From Nostoc calcicola FACHB-3891 (GTDB lineage: Bacteria; Cyanobacteriota; Cyanobacteriia; Cyanobacteriales; Nostocaceae), in NCBI RefSeq assembly GCF_014697355.1, contig NZ_JACJRQ010000010.1, positions 1 to 64,000 of the forward strand: a DNA stretch of 64,000 nt, read 5' to 3'. The notes below the pieces were generated by a model. It was not told the origin of the DNA. It ran no database searches and worked only from the letters and a program-made list of their open reading frames with translations. Shown in pieces: positions 44,728-53,702 of this stretch (position 1 is the first letter of the stretch; every line of letters starts with the position of its first letter). The translations under genes were made by a program, and so were the position numbers.

Positions 44728-46932
44728 TTATATTTTATTATTTAATGATAAAATCACAGTAAACTTAGTCCCCAAACCCACTGTACTTGTGACAAAAATT
44801 TTACCTTTATGGATCTCTATGCACTTTTTGACAATTGCCATTCCTAATCCAGTGCCTAGTATATTCCCCACATTACTGCCGCGATGAAACGATTCAAAGA
44901 GGAACGGTAGATCTTTTTCTGGAATGCCAATTCCCCAATCTTGAATTTCCAATAATGCTTGCCCATTTTGGCAACTGAGACTAAATTTGACAATGCTATC
45001 ATCTGGGGAATATTTAATTGCATTTGATAGTAAGTTATTCAAAATATGTCCCAGCAATTTTTCATCCATACAGCAAGGCATGGATTCATATTGACTGGTG
45101 AAAGAAATCAAGCGCTGGTTGTTGAGATTCATTTGTATTTCTTCCAGCAACTGTTGGCAGTATTTGACTAAATCAAAGGATGTGGGTCCATACTCTAATT
45201 TCCCCGTTCCTGCTTTACCAATAACTAACACGTCATTCAACATTTCAGTCATCCGCTTGACGGCGGTTTGAATGCGATGGAAGTGAGTGAGTTGTTTTTC
45301 TTGGGTCCATTTGTGGCGGTAGTGTTCCAATAACTCACAAGAAGAAAGAATAGTACTTAAGGGCGTGCGGAATTCATGAGAAGTCATGGAGACAAAGCGA
45401 GATTTAAGTTCGCTGAGTTGTTTTTCTTTTTCTAGTGCTATTCTGAGTTCTTGTTCTAATTGCTTGCGTTCTGTGATATCTACCCAGTAACCCACTATTT
45501 CCATAGGGTTACCAGTTTGATTTCGGACTAGCTTACCTTGGTCGTATATCCAACGATAGATGCCATCTTTGTGTAAAAATCGGTACTCAATTGTGTAGTG
45601 CCCTTGCTCTAATATCTTTGATAGTTGAGCAAATACTTGGGTTGTGTCTTCTGGATGAATATGGCTAGCCCAAAAATTAGAGTTTTCGACAAATTTTCGG
45701 GCTTCATAGCCCGTGATTGTCGTAACATTTTCGCTAACAAATGTCGTACCGAAGTCTCCAGAAATCTTGCAGGTATAGATGACACCCGGGCTAAAAGAAA
45801 GTAAATATTGCAGCTTTTGTTGACTTGTAAATAGTGCGGTTTCTGCCTGCTTACGCCTTGTAAGATCTCGAACTATACCGTGATAGCCACAAAATTGACC
45901 GTCAATGTTGAAGACTGGAACTTTGCTGGTTTCGAGAACAACTAGATGACCATTTTGATGAATATTAATGAGGCGGCCGGGTTTGCTTGTCGTGTCTTTA
46001 GGTACTATGGCGCGTCTATGTAACCATTTGTACTTAGACCATTGCCCCTGAAAGAAAATCCTATGTTTTAACTTAAAAGAACCAATATTAACAATATGGT
46101 TTTGGACATCTTCTGAATAAACACCTTGTGTCCACCAACCAATACCTACTTTGTGTTCTAGGGTTCGTTCAGTAAACTCTAGCCAAGATTGATGAAAAAA
46201 ATTTCCTAAAATGTCACTATCTGACATGCAAATCAGCATAGGTACTAGACCTCTTGCAAAAGTGCTTTTTGCAAGAGGTGGGAAAAGGGAAAATACCAAA
46301 CCTTTCCCCCTTTCCCCTTCCCCTTTTCCCGACTTATGTAAGAAGTCTACTGTATCAGCCATGATGCACAAGCGCTGTTCACTTTCACATAGTCCCTCAA
46401 AAGCCGTGGTATCCTCGTCAATCTCAGTGCATTCGTGAATTTTTTCAGATTCATTCTTCACTGCTGCTGACTCTAGCAAACGCTGTTGTTCTTCAGTTTG
46501 CTTGTTGTTATCTGTAGTTTTCTCTATTTCTTGTGCCAGTGCTTGACAAATACTCTCAGGAGTGATTATACCGATAACTTTATTTTGGTTATCCACAACT
46601 GGCAGTAGATCCAACTGCTGCTGGCATAAGAGTGACAGGGCACAGGACATTTTCTGAAATTCTGACACCTTCAATGTTTTCACTGAGGTATGCATCACCT
46701 CAGAAATCTTGGCTGTTTTCAAGTCAGTCCCTGAAGCTATTAGCTGTACAATATCATGCTTTGTGAAGCATCCCACTAACTGTGAACAAGAACCGACCAA
46801 GACACTTTTGTTCTGTGTTGCCATCAGAGCGATCGCATCTGATAGTGGTGTTTCCGGCACAACCATTAGCGGCGAACAGTCTATTACTGACTCTAAGCTT
46901 TCTAGCCCGAGAAACTGAGATAAAGCTTGCAT
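44728..46932 (-). CDS. Hybrid-input sensor kinase: CBS pair, two PAS domains, histidine kinase
   Basis: A 734-residue signalling protein. CBS pair (1-135; PLMVVPETPLSDAIALMATQ and PVVDNQNKVIGIITPES), then PAS domains (about 230-360 and 375-495), then HisKA with MTSHEFRTPLS (His519) and a HATPase_c domain (NLLSNAIKYSP, DWGIGIPEKDLPFLFE, GTGLGMAIVKK). No membrane segment is seen, so it is soluble; the CBS pair may sense adenylates. Residues 196-230 are an in-frame insertion of a repeat element just before the first PAS strand (natural order TV then PMLICMSDSD). It is the upstream gene of the EAL regulator. The start is ATG 46932. Confidence 0.9.
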   Translation of the reverse strand: MQALSQFLGLESLESVIDCSPLMVVPETPLSDAIALMATQNKSVLVGSCSQLVGCFTKHDIVQLIASGTDLKTAKISEVMHTSVKTLKVSEFQKMSCALSLLCQQQLDLLPVVDNQNKVIGIITPESICQALAQEIEKTTDNNKQTEEQQRLLESAAVKNESEKIHECTEIDEDTTAFEGLCESEQRLCIMADTVDFLHKSGKGEGERGKGLVFSLFPPLAKSTFARGLVPMLICMSDSDILGNFFHQSWLEFTERTLEHKVGIGWWTQGVYSEDVQNHIVNIGSFKLKHRIFFQGQWSKYKWLHRRAIVPKDTTSKPGRLINIHQNGHLVVLETSKVPVFNIDGQFCGYHGIVRDLTRRKQAETALFTSQQKLQYLLSFSPGVIYTCKISGDFGTTFVSENVTTITGYEARKFVENSNFWASHIHPEDTTQVFAQLSKILEQGHYTIEYRFLHKDGIYRWIYDQGKLVRNQTGNPMEIVGYWVDITERKQLEQELRIALEKEKQLSELKSRFVSMTSHEFRTPLSTILSSCELLEHYRHKWTQEKQLTHFHRIQTAVKRMTEMLNDVLVIGKAGTGKLEYGPTSFDLVKYCQQLLEEIQMNLNNQRLISFTSQYESMPCCMDEKLLGHILNNLLSNAIKYSPDDSIVKFSLSCQNGQALLEIQDWGIGIPEKDLPFLFESFHRGSNVGNILGTGLGMAIVKKCIEIHKGKIFVTSTVGLGTKFTVILSLNNKI
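46246..46349. mobile_element. MITE-like element inserted in frame in the kinase gene
   Basis: The 104-bp element has imperfect inverted ends (TAGACCTCTTGCAAAAGT at the left; read inversely, TAGACTTCTTACATAAGT at the right). Inside the left end is a perfect 13-bp hairpin ACCTCTTGCAAAA/TTTTGCAAGAGGT (46249-46261 with 46267-46279). It adds 105 bp net (35 codons) between TV and PML of the first PAS domain and keeps the frame open. A partial relative lies at 11600-11684. Confidence 0.65.
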
Positions 46933-47215
46933 AGATTATTACTATAGCTATCATCAAACGATAGTTATCTAAAGCTGCTCACTTAAGCATTTTCTAATAT
47001 TTTGACGTGAAAAAGTTAGTAATCTTTGAAGTATAAATACTGGAAAAATAGTGTTAAGAAATACAAAGGGGTTTCTGCGTTAGCTGGGGAGTGGGGGGAT
47101 GGGGAGATGGGGAGATGGGGAGATGGGGAGATGGGGAGATGGGGAGAATAACTCCTAACTCTTAACTCCTAACTCCTAACTCCTAACTCTTAACTCCTAA
47201 CTCCCCACTCCCCAA
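46933..47215. repeat. GGGGAGAT and AACTCCT tandem repeats
   Basis: Upstream part AT-rich. From about 47090 a run of six GGGGAGAT 8-mers, then eight AACTCCT-type 7-mers to 47214, ending at the stop codon of the next gene. Confidence 0.8.
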
Positions 47216-50047
47216 TTAACGCAGCTCTACCCGCCTTTCGCCGTAACGCAACAGCCTTTCTATGGTTACAAGGCGATTTTCCCAGACTTTGACCTGATAG
47301 GAATTTGACTTGATTTCTTCCTTCATCAATACTCGAAATTGAGACTGGAAGCGAGTCAGGGAGGCTCTGGCTACTAGTAATTTACTAGCAGTTGGGGCGA
47401 TCGCAAGTTGATTTAAAGCAGTGCGTAAAACTTCTGCCTGGTTGTTAAAATCTGAAATTGTTCGAGCAGGCATTGGCAATTGCTCATTTTGCCAAACAAA
47501 TTTCCATTCTCGTTGCAGCGCAGCATAACGAATGGCAGCGGTTTGAAAAGGCTGGCGGTGAGGAATAGGTTCAGTTGTTGTGGATTGAACTCTACCTTGG
47601 GTGCTAATAAAAAGTTTTTGGAGTTCATTGTTAAAATTCTCAGCGGCAAAGAGTGCATAACCACTAACCGGCAAATCCCTTACCAATTGGAGTTGGTCGA
47701 ATGCTCCAATTGTTGGCAAAGAAAGTAAGCGAATTCCTGGTACTAACAAGGTAGCCCCCAATTGTTTGGAGGCAATCCAGGGTTGAGCCAGTCGTTGAAA
47801 GCGCGATGTATCCAGAGCATAAGTCATGGGAACGATTAAATCTACATCCCCTCGCCTTGCCCAAATTTCCCAGTTTTGTTGAATTTTTTCAACCCGTTCT
47901 ATTTGTGGCAAAGGAAAGACTGCAACTGACAAAATCAAATTTGCTCGCTTTTGTCGCAACTGCTGTGATAATTGAGCAACAAAGCTATCAACTTGCTCGG
48001 TGCGAAATGCCGTCCACTTTTGCCAGAGTTCTGGTTGGCTAGGAGAAATATTTAGTGGATCTACACCAGTGAGTTGCTGAAACTGCGCTCTTGCAGCTTT
48101 ACCATAACCGTATGTTCGACCTGCAAGTGGGTCTTGGAAGGGGTAACGAATGTAATCTAGCTGTAGACCGTCCACGTCATAACGAGTGACGATTTCCTCA
48201 TACAGCTTGAGTAAATACTGGCGCACTTGGGGGTTAGCTGGGTCGAAGAATGGCTTAGTCTGACCAACGGGAATCATGTTGCCTTGATTATCGTAGTTTG
48301 CCCAATCCGGATGAGCAGCCAGTACAGGCCCTGGATAATTAGGATTAACTTTGATAATTTCATTGTGACGTTGGTTACCAGCCGCAAAAGTCCAAACCCA
48401 AGCGTGTAATTCCATATCCCGCTCATGGGCTAGTTTGACTGCATCTGCCAAAGGGTCCCAACCGCGAATTAATGGGTTTTGTTCTTTGGCAACTTGGCTG
48501 GGATAAATTGTGTAGCCAGCGTTAACAGTTTCAAAAAAGATGGTATTAATCCCGGTTGCTGCCAGTCGGTCAAAAATCTCGGCTAGTCCCGCCTTGCTAC
48601 CAGCACGGACAATCGTCCCCCGGTCTAACCAAACCGCGCGGATTTCTGGCTGAGCTAGTCTGCGATCTACAGGAAACTGTTGCCACAAAATTCTCTTGGC
48701 AATTAGCCATTGCTGACGAGCCAAAGCGTAATTTTTTTCGGCAATCAATTGGGGTAAGTTTTTGGCAATTACTTTTGCCTGTGCCAAGGCTTGCTCTTTG
48801 CTGGTTACTAGTGCCCCTGGGCTGGTTGAGGCTAATTGTGTTTCTTGTTTGACAGACTGGACATCTATGCTCTCTGAATTTGTAGAAGCCTCCGCCAGAT
48901 TAGCAGCATTGGCTGATACGGCTAAATTGGCACTTTCCACCCGACCAATGAGATTTTCTAATTCTTGCTGGAGGGCGATCGCTTCGTTTTGAGTAATCGG
49001 CTGATTTGAGTTGGGTACAACATCCAAACGCACCGCTTCTTCCAATTGGTCAATGGCCTCCTGGGAAGTTGGCGGCTTGACTACAGGAAGCGGTCTTGGT
49101 TGCGGAGCAGTGGCAGTTTTTGGAGGAGGAGGGGGAGTGGGGGATGGGGGGGATGGGGGGGATGAGGGAGATAAACTGCCCCCCTGCCCCCTGCCCCCTG
49201 CCCCCTGCCCCCTGCCCCCTGCCCCCTGCCCCCTGCCCCCTGCCCCCTGCCCCGCTACCGTCGCCACTGTGGTAGAGCAGCTTTGAGAAGCTCCTTCTAT
49301 TTTTTTCATCCGATTTGATGGCGCTGGTGCCATCAAATAGTAATTGACGGTAGTTTTTAGCCAAGCATTATCTAATTCTGCTGCTGAGGCTGTATCTGTT
49401 CCCCAGCGCCAGCCTAAAAATGTGGAACGTTCAGTTGTGACTACTGCGGCAGGATTATCTTTGGAATTCCAAATGGCAGGAGATTGGGCACCCATATCGT
49501 TGGGAATTACAACACCACCGCGCACTTTGCCAAAGAGTGCAGTTTCACTTGCCCATCCTGGGAGTTTAGTTTTTGCAGGTTTGATTTCTTCTGTGCCGCT
49601 GAGGCTGAATCCCCAGTAACCTCCTAAGAGCGATCGCAATAACTGGCGCACTCCTGGGGCTGACAAACTACCCGCCGGCCCACTGGCAATTAAACGCCCT
49701 CCTTTACTCATCCATTCTTCTAAGGCGATCGCTTGGCTTGGGGTTAATGTCTCGACGTTGGGCAAAAATAATATCCGGCGATCGCCCCAATCTGCCGCAC
49801 TCCTTACATTATCTAGAGGAATTACACAATATTTCACTCCAATTGTTTGTAGGCGATCGGTTATCCCTGTCCATTGATTCGCATTTTCTTGGCTATGCAC
49901 TACGCTCAATACAGGTTCTTCTGTTGCCGCGTTTACTGGTAAAATACTAAATAAATTTAAAATTAAAATTTCCAACCCTAAAATCAATAATTTTCTAGTT
50001 TCTTTAATTTCTAAATTTATATTTTTTGGGTTTTCCTGATGCTTCAC
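47216..50047 (-). CDS. Exported GHL10 family glycosyl hydrolase-like protein
   Basis: A 943-residue secreted protein. An N-terminal signal sequence (KLLILGLEILILNLFSILPV, then NAA) is followed by a domain beginning SVVHSQENANQWTG, which resembles DUF4350-type or glutamine-amidotransferase-fold proteins (GDRRILFLPNVETLTPSQAI), a Pro/Ala/Gly-rich repeat linker (about 265-310), coiled segments, then the GHL10 domain (about 455-800): PEIRAVWLDRGTIVRAGSKA, GINTIFFETVNAGYTIYPSQ, ELHAWVWTFAAGNQRHN, DGLQLDYIRYPF and DVDLIVPMTYALD. GHL10 members act on polysaccharides or peptidoglycan sugars. The start is GTG 50047 with AAGGAG at 7-bp spacing. The neighbours are not related. Confidence 0.82.
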   Translation of the reverse strand: MKHQENPKNINLEIKETRKLLILGLEILILNLFSILPVNAATEEPVLSVVHSQENANQWTGITDRLQTIGVKYCVIPLDNVRSAADWGDRRILFLPNVETLTPSQAIALEEWMSKGGRLIASGPAGSLSAPGVRQLLRSLLGGYWGFSLSGTEEIKPAKTKLPGWASETALFGKVRGGVVIPNDMGAQSPAIWNSKDNPAAVVTTERSTFLGWRWGTDTASAAELDNAWLKTTVNYYLMAPAPSNRMKKIEGASQSCSTTVATVAGQGAGGRGQGAGGRGQGAGGRGQGGSLSPSSPPSPPSPTPPPPPKTATAPQPRPLPVVKPPTSQEAIDQLEEAVRLDVVPNSNQPITQNEAIALQQELENLIGRVESANLAVSANAANLAEASTNSESIDVQSVKQETQLASTSPGALVTSKEQALAQAKVIAKNLPQLIAEKNYALARQQWLIAKRILWQQFPVDRRLAQPEIRAVWLDRGTIVRAGSKAGLAEIFDRLAATGINTIFFETVNAGYTIYPSQVAKEQNPLIRGWDPLADAVKLAHERDMELHAWVWTFAAGNQRHNEIIKVNPNYPGPVLAAHPDWANYDNQGNMIPVGQTKPFFDPANPQVRQYLLKLYEEIVTRYDVDGLQLDYIRYPFQDPLAGRTYGYGKAARAQFQQLTGVDPLNISPSQPELWQKWTAFRTEQVDSFVAQLSQQLRQKRANLILSVAVFPLPQIERVEKIQQNWEIWARRGDVDLIVPMTYALDTSRFQRLAQPWIASKQLGATLLVPGIRLLSLPTIGAFDQLQLVRDLPVSGYALFAAENFNNELQKLFISTQGRVQSTTTEPIPHRQPFQTAAIRYAALQREWKFVWQNEQLPMPARTISDFNNQAEVLRTALNQLAIAPTASKLLVARASLTRFQSQFRVLMKEEIKSNSYQVKVWENRLVTIERLLRYGERRVELR
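49117..49256. repeat. CCCCCTG 7-mer array inside the GHL10 gene
   Basis: About ten copies of CCCCCTG plus GGGGGATGG units lie within the coding sequence and encode GQGAGGRGQGAGGRGQ and a SPSSPPSPPS stretch. A period of 7 in a coding frame gives a 7-residue repeat over 21 bp. Confidence 0.85.
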
Positions 50048-50192
50048 CAGTCACTCCTTACTTAATTATTAATTAACTCACTTAGTTAATCATAATTCAT
50101 TAGTACATAATAAACTATTCGTAAAGCTACTTAATAAATACGCTTAATTAATCTAGCGTATCAAATACGATCAAAAATCCCCAGTTCGATAC

Positions 50193-51323
50193 TCAAATAG
50201 TTACAGGCGATTCCACATAAATTGTCGGCTCTTGCATTGTGAAATTAATTCCGTTCTTCACTAACTGTTTAGAAATTTTTTCATTTGCCAATTCCAATAG
50301 ACGTTTGCGTAATTGCAAAGAGTTTTCACTAGAACCCAAGATAAAGAATGTGATTCTTGTTCGAGTTATTTGTTTTTGTTCGTTGTGATTTAAAAAAGTA
50401 ATACTAGTGCTGCCTGGATCGATACCAAATAGGGAGTTAGTACTTTCAACAATTACCTGCTCAACCAAAGCTTGTTCTCGTTCTTGCAGCAGTTCTAAAA
50501 AATCGAGGTAAAGTAAAACCATAATTTTCTTACCTCTAGTAATATTTTCAATTTCTAAGTTTGCCAATATTGAATTCGGAATAATAGACAAAGTGCTTTT
50601 AGCAGCAGTACGAATTTTAGTTGAACGAATACCAATTGATTCAACTCGCCCAAACAAACCCTCAGGAATTTGTTGAGATTTCTGCAAACGAATATATTCT
50701 CCCGGAACAAACGGACGATCTAAATACAATACAATTGTTCCTAATAATTGTTCTAGAGTTTTTTGAGCAGCAAAAGCTACAGCTAATCCCCCAATTCCTA
50801 AACCAGTTAGTAATCCAATTAGATTAAATTCTTGACTTTGAGCAAAAGCCAATACAGCAATAAATCCAATGATGACATTTGCTAGGGTTTCAAAAACTAA
50901 AAGTAATTCATCTACTTCTCTACCAAACTTACGCACTAGCTCAATTCCATAGGCTCGAATAAACTGTCGGAATAAGCGAGACGACAACCAAGCCATACTA
51001 AGAATTACAGCTAAATCTATAATTGTTGAAAGAAATTTATAGATAGATTGATATTCGACAATCCACGCTAAAGAGAATGAAATGAGAATTAAACTACCTG
51101 TGATTCTAAATAAATTTCTAATTGGGTCAATTAAATTGTTATAAATACTAGCAACTTGCTGCGGTGCAAAACGTCGAATGATAATTCGCAAGAATGTCGG
51201 GGTATATCGTCCTACCAGCAAAGATAGGAGAATAAAAATTAGAAATACTCCAAAATTAGACAGCGCTGATATTGTGCTATCACGTTGCAGAAATTCCAGA
51301 ATTATCTGTGAAATATTTTTCAT
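50193..51323 (-). CDS. MscS-family mechanosensitive channel (first of tandem pair by map order)
   Basis: A 376-residue channel with four or so membrane helices and the MscS pore/beta domain: GLGIGGLAVAFAAQKTLEQL (around 176-195) followed by YLDRPFVPGEYI, FGRVESIGIRSTKIRT and the ARN-type beta domain, as in MscS/YnaI. Such channels open on membrane stretch and release solutes on osmotic downshock. Its start codon lies 5 bp downstream of the stop of the other MscS gene, so the two share a transcript. The ATG 51323 is used; a GTG one codon upstream is possible. It and its neighbour are related along most of their length, so they are tandem duplicates that have diverged. Confidence 0.9.
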   Translation of the reverse strand: MKNISQIILEFLQRDSTISALSNFGVFLIFILLSLLVGRYTPTFLRIIIRRFAPQQVASIYNNLIDPIRNLFRITGSLILISFSLAWIVEYQSIYKFLSTIIDLAVILSMAWLSSRLFRQFIRAYGIELVRKFGREVDELLLVFETLANVIIGFIAVLAFAQSQEFNLIGLLTGLGIGGLAVAFAAQKTLEQLLGTIVLYLDRPFVPGEYIRLQKSQQIPEGLFGRVESIGIRSTKIRTAAKSTLSIIPNSILANLEIENITRGKKIMVLLYLDFLELLQEREQALVEQVIVESTNSLFGIDPGSTSITFLNHNEQKQITRTRITFFILGSSENSLQLRKRLLELANEKISKQLVKNGINFTMQEPTIYVESPVTI

Positions 51324-51328
51324 CACTT

Positions 51329-52426
51329 CTAAATGGTAATGGGCGAGTCAACATAAATTGTTGGTTCTTCAATATCAAAAGCAATACCATATTCTTTTAG
51401 ACAATCAGTGATGCTTTGAGTTGCCATATTTAGGAGTTGACGACGTAATTCCATTGACACATCTCCAGAACCTAAGATAAAGAAAGTAACTTGTGCTTGG
51501 GTTTTTTCTGTATCTAATAAATTATTGATAGCTTTAAAAGTCACTTCTGTATTCCGGGAATCAATGCCAAATATACCATTGGTACTATCTAGAATAACTT
51601 GACGAATTAATGCCCGTTCTTCGCTGCTAAGTGTTTGGTGAAAAGTCAAATAAAGAATAGACATCACTTTTTTTGCACCAGTAAAATTCTCAATATTCAG
51701 TTGAGTGAGAGAACTGTTGGGAACTATCATCACAGTTCCCTTCCCAGATGTTCTAATTCGGGTAGATCTGAATCCTATAGATTCAACTCGCCCAAAAGTC
51801 CCATCAGGAAGACCAATATAATCATCAATGACAAAAGGGCGATCGAGATAAAGAACAATACCACCTAAAACTTGTTCCAGGGTTTTTTGAGCAGCAAAGG
51901 CTACTGCTAAACCACCAATTCCTAAACTTGCTAGCAATCCTAAAAGATTGATTTGATGTGTTTGGGCATAGGTGAGAATTGCTAAAAAGATAATGATGAT
52001 ATTAGCAACCCATTTGAAAAGGATCAGTAGCTCACCGCTGATTTTTTGTCCACTTTTGAAAGCAGCATTTAATAAATAAAAATCAAAGAATTTTTGAAAG
52101 ATTTGTGAGGCTAACCAACTAACTGCGATCGCTAAAACTAAACTAACAATAATTTCCAGTGGATTTGTCCAGAGATTTTTGGGTAGGAAGGACACAATCA
52201 ACTCAAAAATTCCAATTACCGTTACCACAATTAATAAGTCTTGATTAGGCTTAATTAATTTTTTATAGACATCATTAATTGCCAGAAAATTCAATTTGTT
52301 CACAAGCAAATTTGTCAATGAAACCATTAGACGACCAAATATGAATATGCAAAATCCCACTACCAAACCTATGAACCCAATTTGTAGTTCTCTATTGGTA
52401 ATAATTTCTGGTAAAAAACTAAGCAT
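51329..52426 (-). CDS. MscS-family mechanosensitive channel (second of tandem pair)
   Basis: A 365-residue channel with the same layout: four N-terminal helices, pore lining ASLGIGGLAVAFAAQKTLEQ, then VLYLDRPFVIDDYIGLPDGT and FGRVESIGFRSTRIRTSGKG. It is the upstream gene of the pair. Both proteins also share the C-terminal ending VDSPITI/VESPVTI. Having two copies next to each other suggests different gating tension or ion preference (inference). The start is ATG 52426. Confidence 0.9.
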   Translation of the reverse strand: MLSFLPEIITNRELQIGFIGLVVGFCIFIFGRLMVSLTNLLVNKLNFLAINDVYKKLIKPNQDLLIVVTVIGIFELIVSFLPKNLWTNPLEIIVSLVLAIAVSWLASQIFQKFFDFYLLNAAFKSGQKISGELLILFKWVANIIIIFLAILTYAQTHQINLLGLLASLGIGGLAVAFAAQKTLEQVLGGIVLYLDRPFVIDDYIGLPDGTFGRVESIGFRSTRIRTSGKGTVMIVPNSSLTQLNIENFTGAKKVMSILYLTFHQTLSSEERALIRQVILDSTNGIFGIDSRNTEVTFKAINNLLDTEKTQAQVTFFILGSGDVSMELRRQLLNMATQSITDCLKEYGIAFDIEEPTIYVDSPITI

Positions 52427-52480
52427 TTCTCAAGTTGCTATGGAAAGCCTATTTGAAAAAACAATGTGATAGATGGGTAG

Positions 52481-52501
52481 GGGCACAACAATGTTGTGCC
52501 C
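52481..52501. repeat. GGGCACAAC hairpin (REP-like)
   Basis: GGGCACAAC-AAT-GTTGTGCCC is a perfect 9-bp stem. It is a common palindromic unit in Nostoc-type genomes and lies 55 bp upstream of the tandem MscS genes. Confidence 0.65.
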
Positions 52502-52985
52502 TTACGAGCTAACTGTGCAACTATTGAAATTGCATTAGATATTGGAAAGCAGTTAGAATCCGGAATCCTGAATTGAGAAGACTTTAATAAATAAGCCTAG
52601 TAATCAACAAGAAAATCGAGAATTCATAGCACCCTTTATTTTTTAATCACAAGCTGGATTCTAACTGCTTACTTCTGAACTCTTAGGGTTGTTGTAGCTA
52701 TCAAATCAGTCATTTGAGTTCTGAGAAAACTCTATCCATAGGTAAATGCTAGATAGATAGCCTACCGCTACAATACAGATAGTTAGGATGAAGTTAAAAT
52801 CAGTCATCAGATTCAATCAAACGTAAAAGTGGGCAACAAGCTTACAAATTTGGGGTTGTAAACTTGGAATCTCACATCCAAAATCTTAGATGCAAAAAAA
52901 TGAGTTTTAGTCCAAAGCCTTGGACTGGGTAAACTTAATTAGGTCATTCAATTGACGTAACTTCGTATTTAGAGGGATAGCCTAA

Positions 52986-53114
52986 ATACAGCAAATTTAG
53001 ATTTTGTAAAGTACACAACTTCAGCCTCAAAACCAAGCATAAAGCTTGTTTTACTCCTGTTAGCGCAGCGGGGCGTAGCCCATTCTGACTTCTAAATTCT
53101 GAATTATGCTGTAT
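52986..53114. mobile_element. MITE-like element with ATACAGCA ends, copy 1
   Basis: Ends ATACAGCA and TGCTGTAT are exact inverse copies. The inside includes GTACACAACTTC, CTGTTAGCGCAGCGGGGCG and TAGCCCATTCTGA. The same sequence occurs in opposite orientation at 57300-57405, so it is a two-copy, non-coding element of about 106-129 bp in this window. Confidence 0.7.
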
Positions 53115-53149
53115 GACTAACCAAAGAAGGTATCTACTTAAAAACTGAC

Positions 53150-53315
53150 CGCGCCAATTTTAGATTTTAGATTTTAGATTTTAGATGATTTCGGTTAATG
53201 CCCCGCCTAAACGTGGGCGGAACAAATCCAAAATCCAAAATTTAAAATCATAACGCCCCGCACCCTTGTGGTCGGGGTCAATCCAAAATCGCAAATCTAA
53301 AATCCAAAATTGATT
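53150..53315. repeat. Compound repeat with GGATTTT/AAAATCC arms and GCCCCGC core
   Basis: Arms of TTTAGATTTTAGATTTTAG (53157-53183) and CCAAAATCCAAAATT lie around GGTTAATGCCCCGCC and a second core AACGCCCCGCAC. Related compound units occur at 53464-53512 and 56003-56180, and a shorter one at 13349-13540. Confidence 0.75.
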
Positions 53316-53702
53316 GACCACACAAACACGTGCAGTTTGTGGACTGCTTGCCCTCAATTCTATTGAGGCAAGTGGCTTAAAAGGGGTAATGAATTAAGCT
53401 CGTTTTGCTTTTGGCTGGAATTTTAGATTGAAGAAAAGCCTGTTTGAGATTTTTTTGGCTCATAATTCGCCCTGGTGGGTGAAATAAATCCAAAATCCAA
53501 AATCCAAAATCGTTAACTAGTTAGCTTTGATTAGCTGACTAGTTTAATTATCTGCACGCTATTGCTCTATTTAGTTACTGACTCCCAGTCTACAACAGAA
53601 GCGATCAAAAAACTAGGCAAAAAAATTTTTTTCTAAACACTAACTAACAGAAGTTGCACAATCTTTTTAAATTGTCTAGGCTAAAGAGTTACCAAAAATA
53701 AG

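Larger units (their letters stand above)
52427..53702. other. 1.3-kb gene-free region packed with repeats
   Basis: No reading frame of note on either strand. It contains a hairpin (52481-52501), a MITE-like element (52986-53114), a large block with GGATTTT/AAAATCC arms around 53153-53315, more of the same at 53484-53512, and several AT-rich stretches. It is the longest gene-free part of the window. Confidence 0.6.

Noticed and set aside
49011..49286. 91-residue plus-strand frame rich in Gly and Pro
   Set aside because: It is the antisense shadow of the CCCCCTG array in the GHL10 gene; the complete minus-strand protein explains the DNA.
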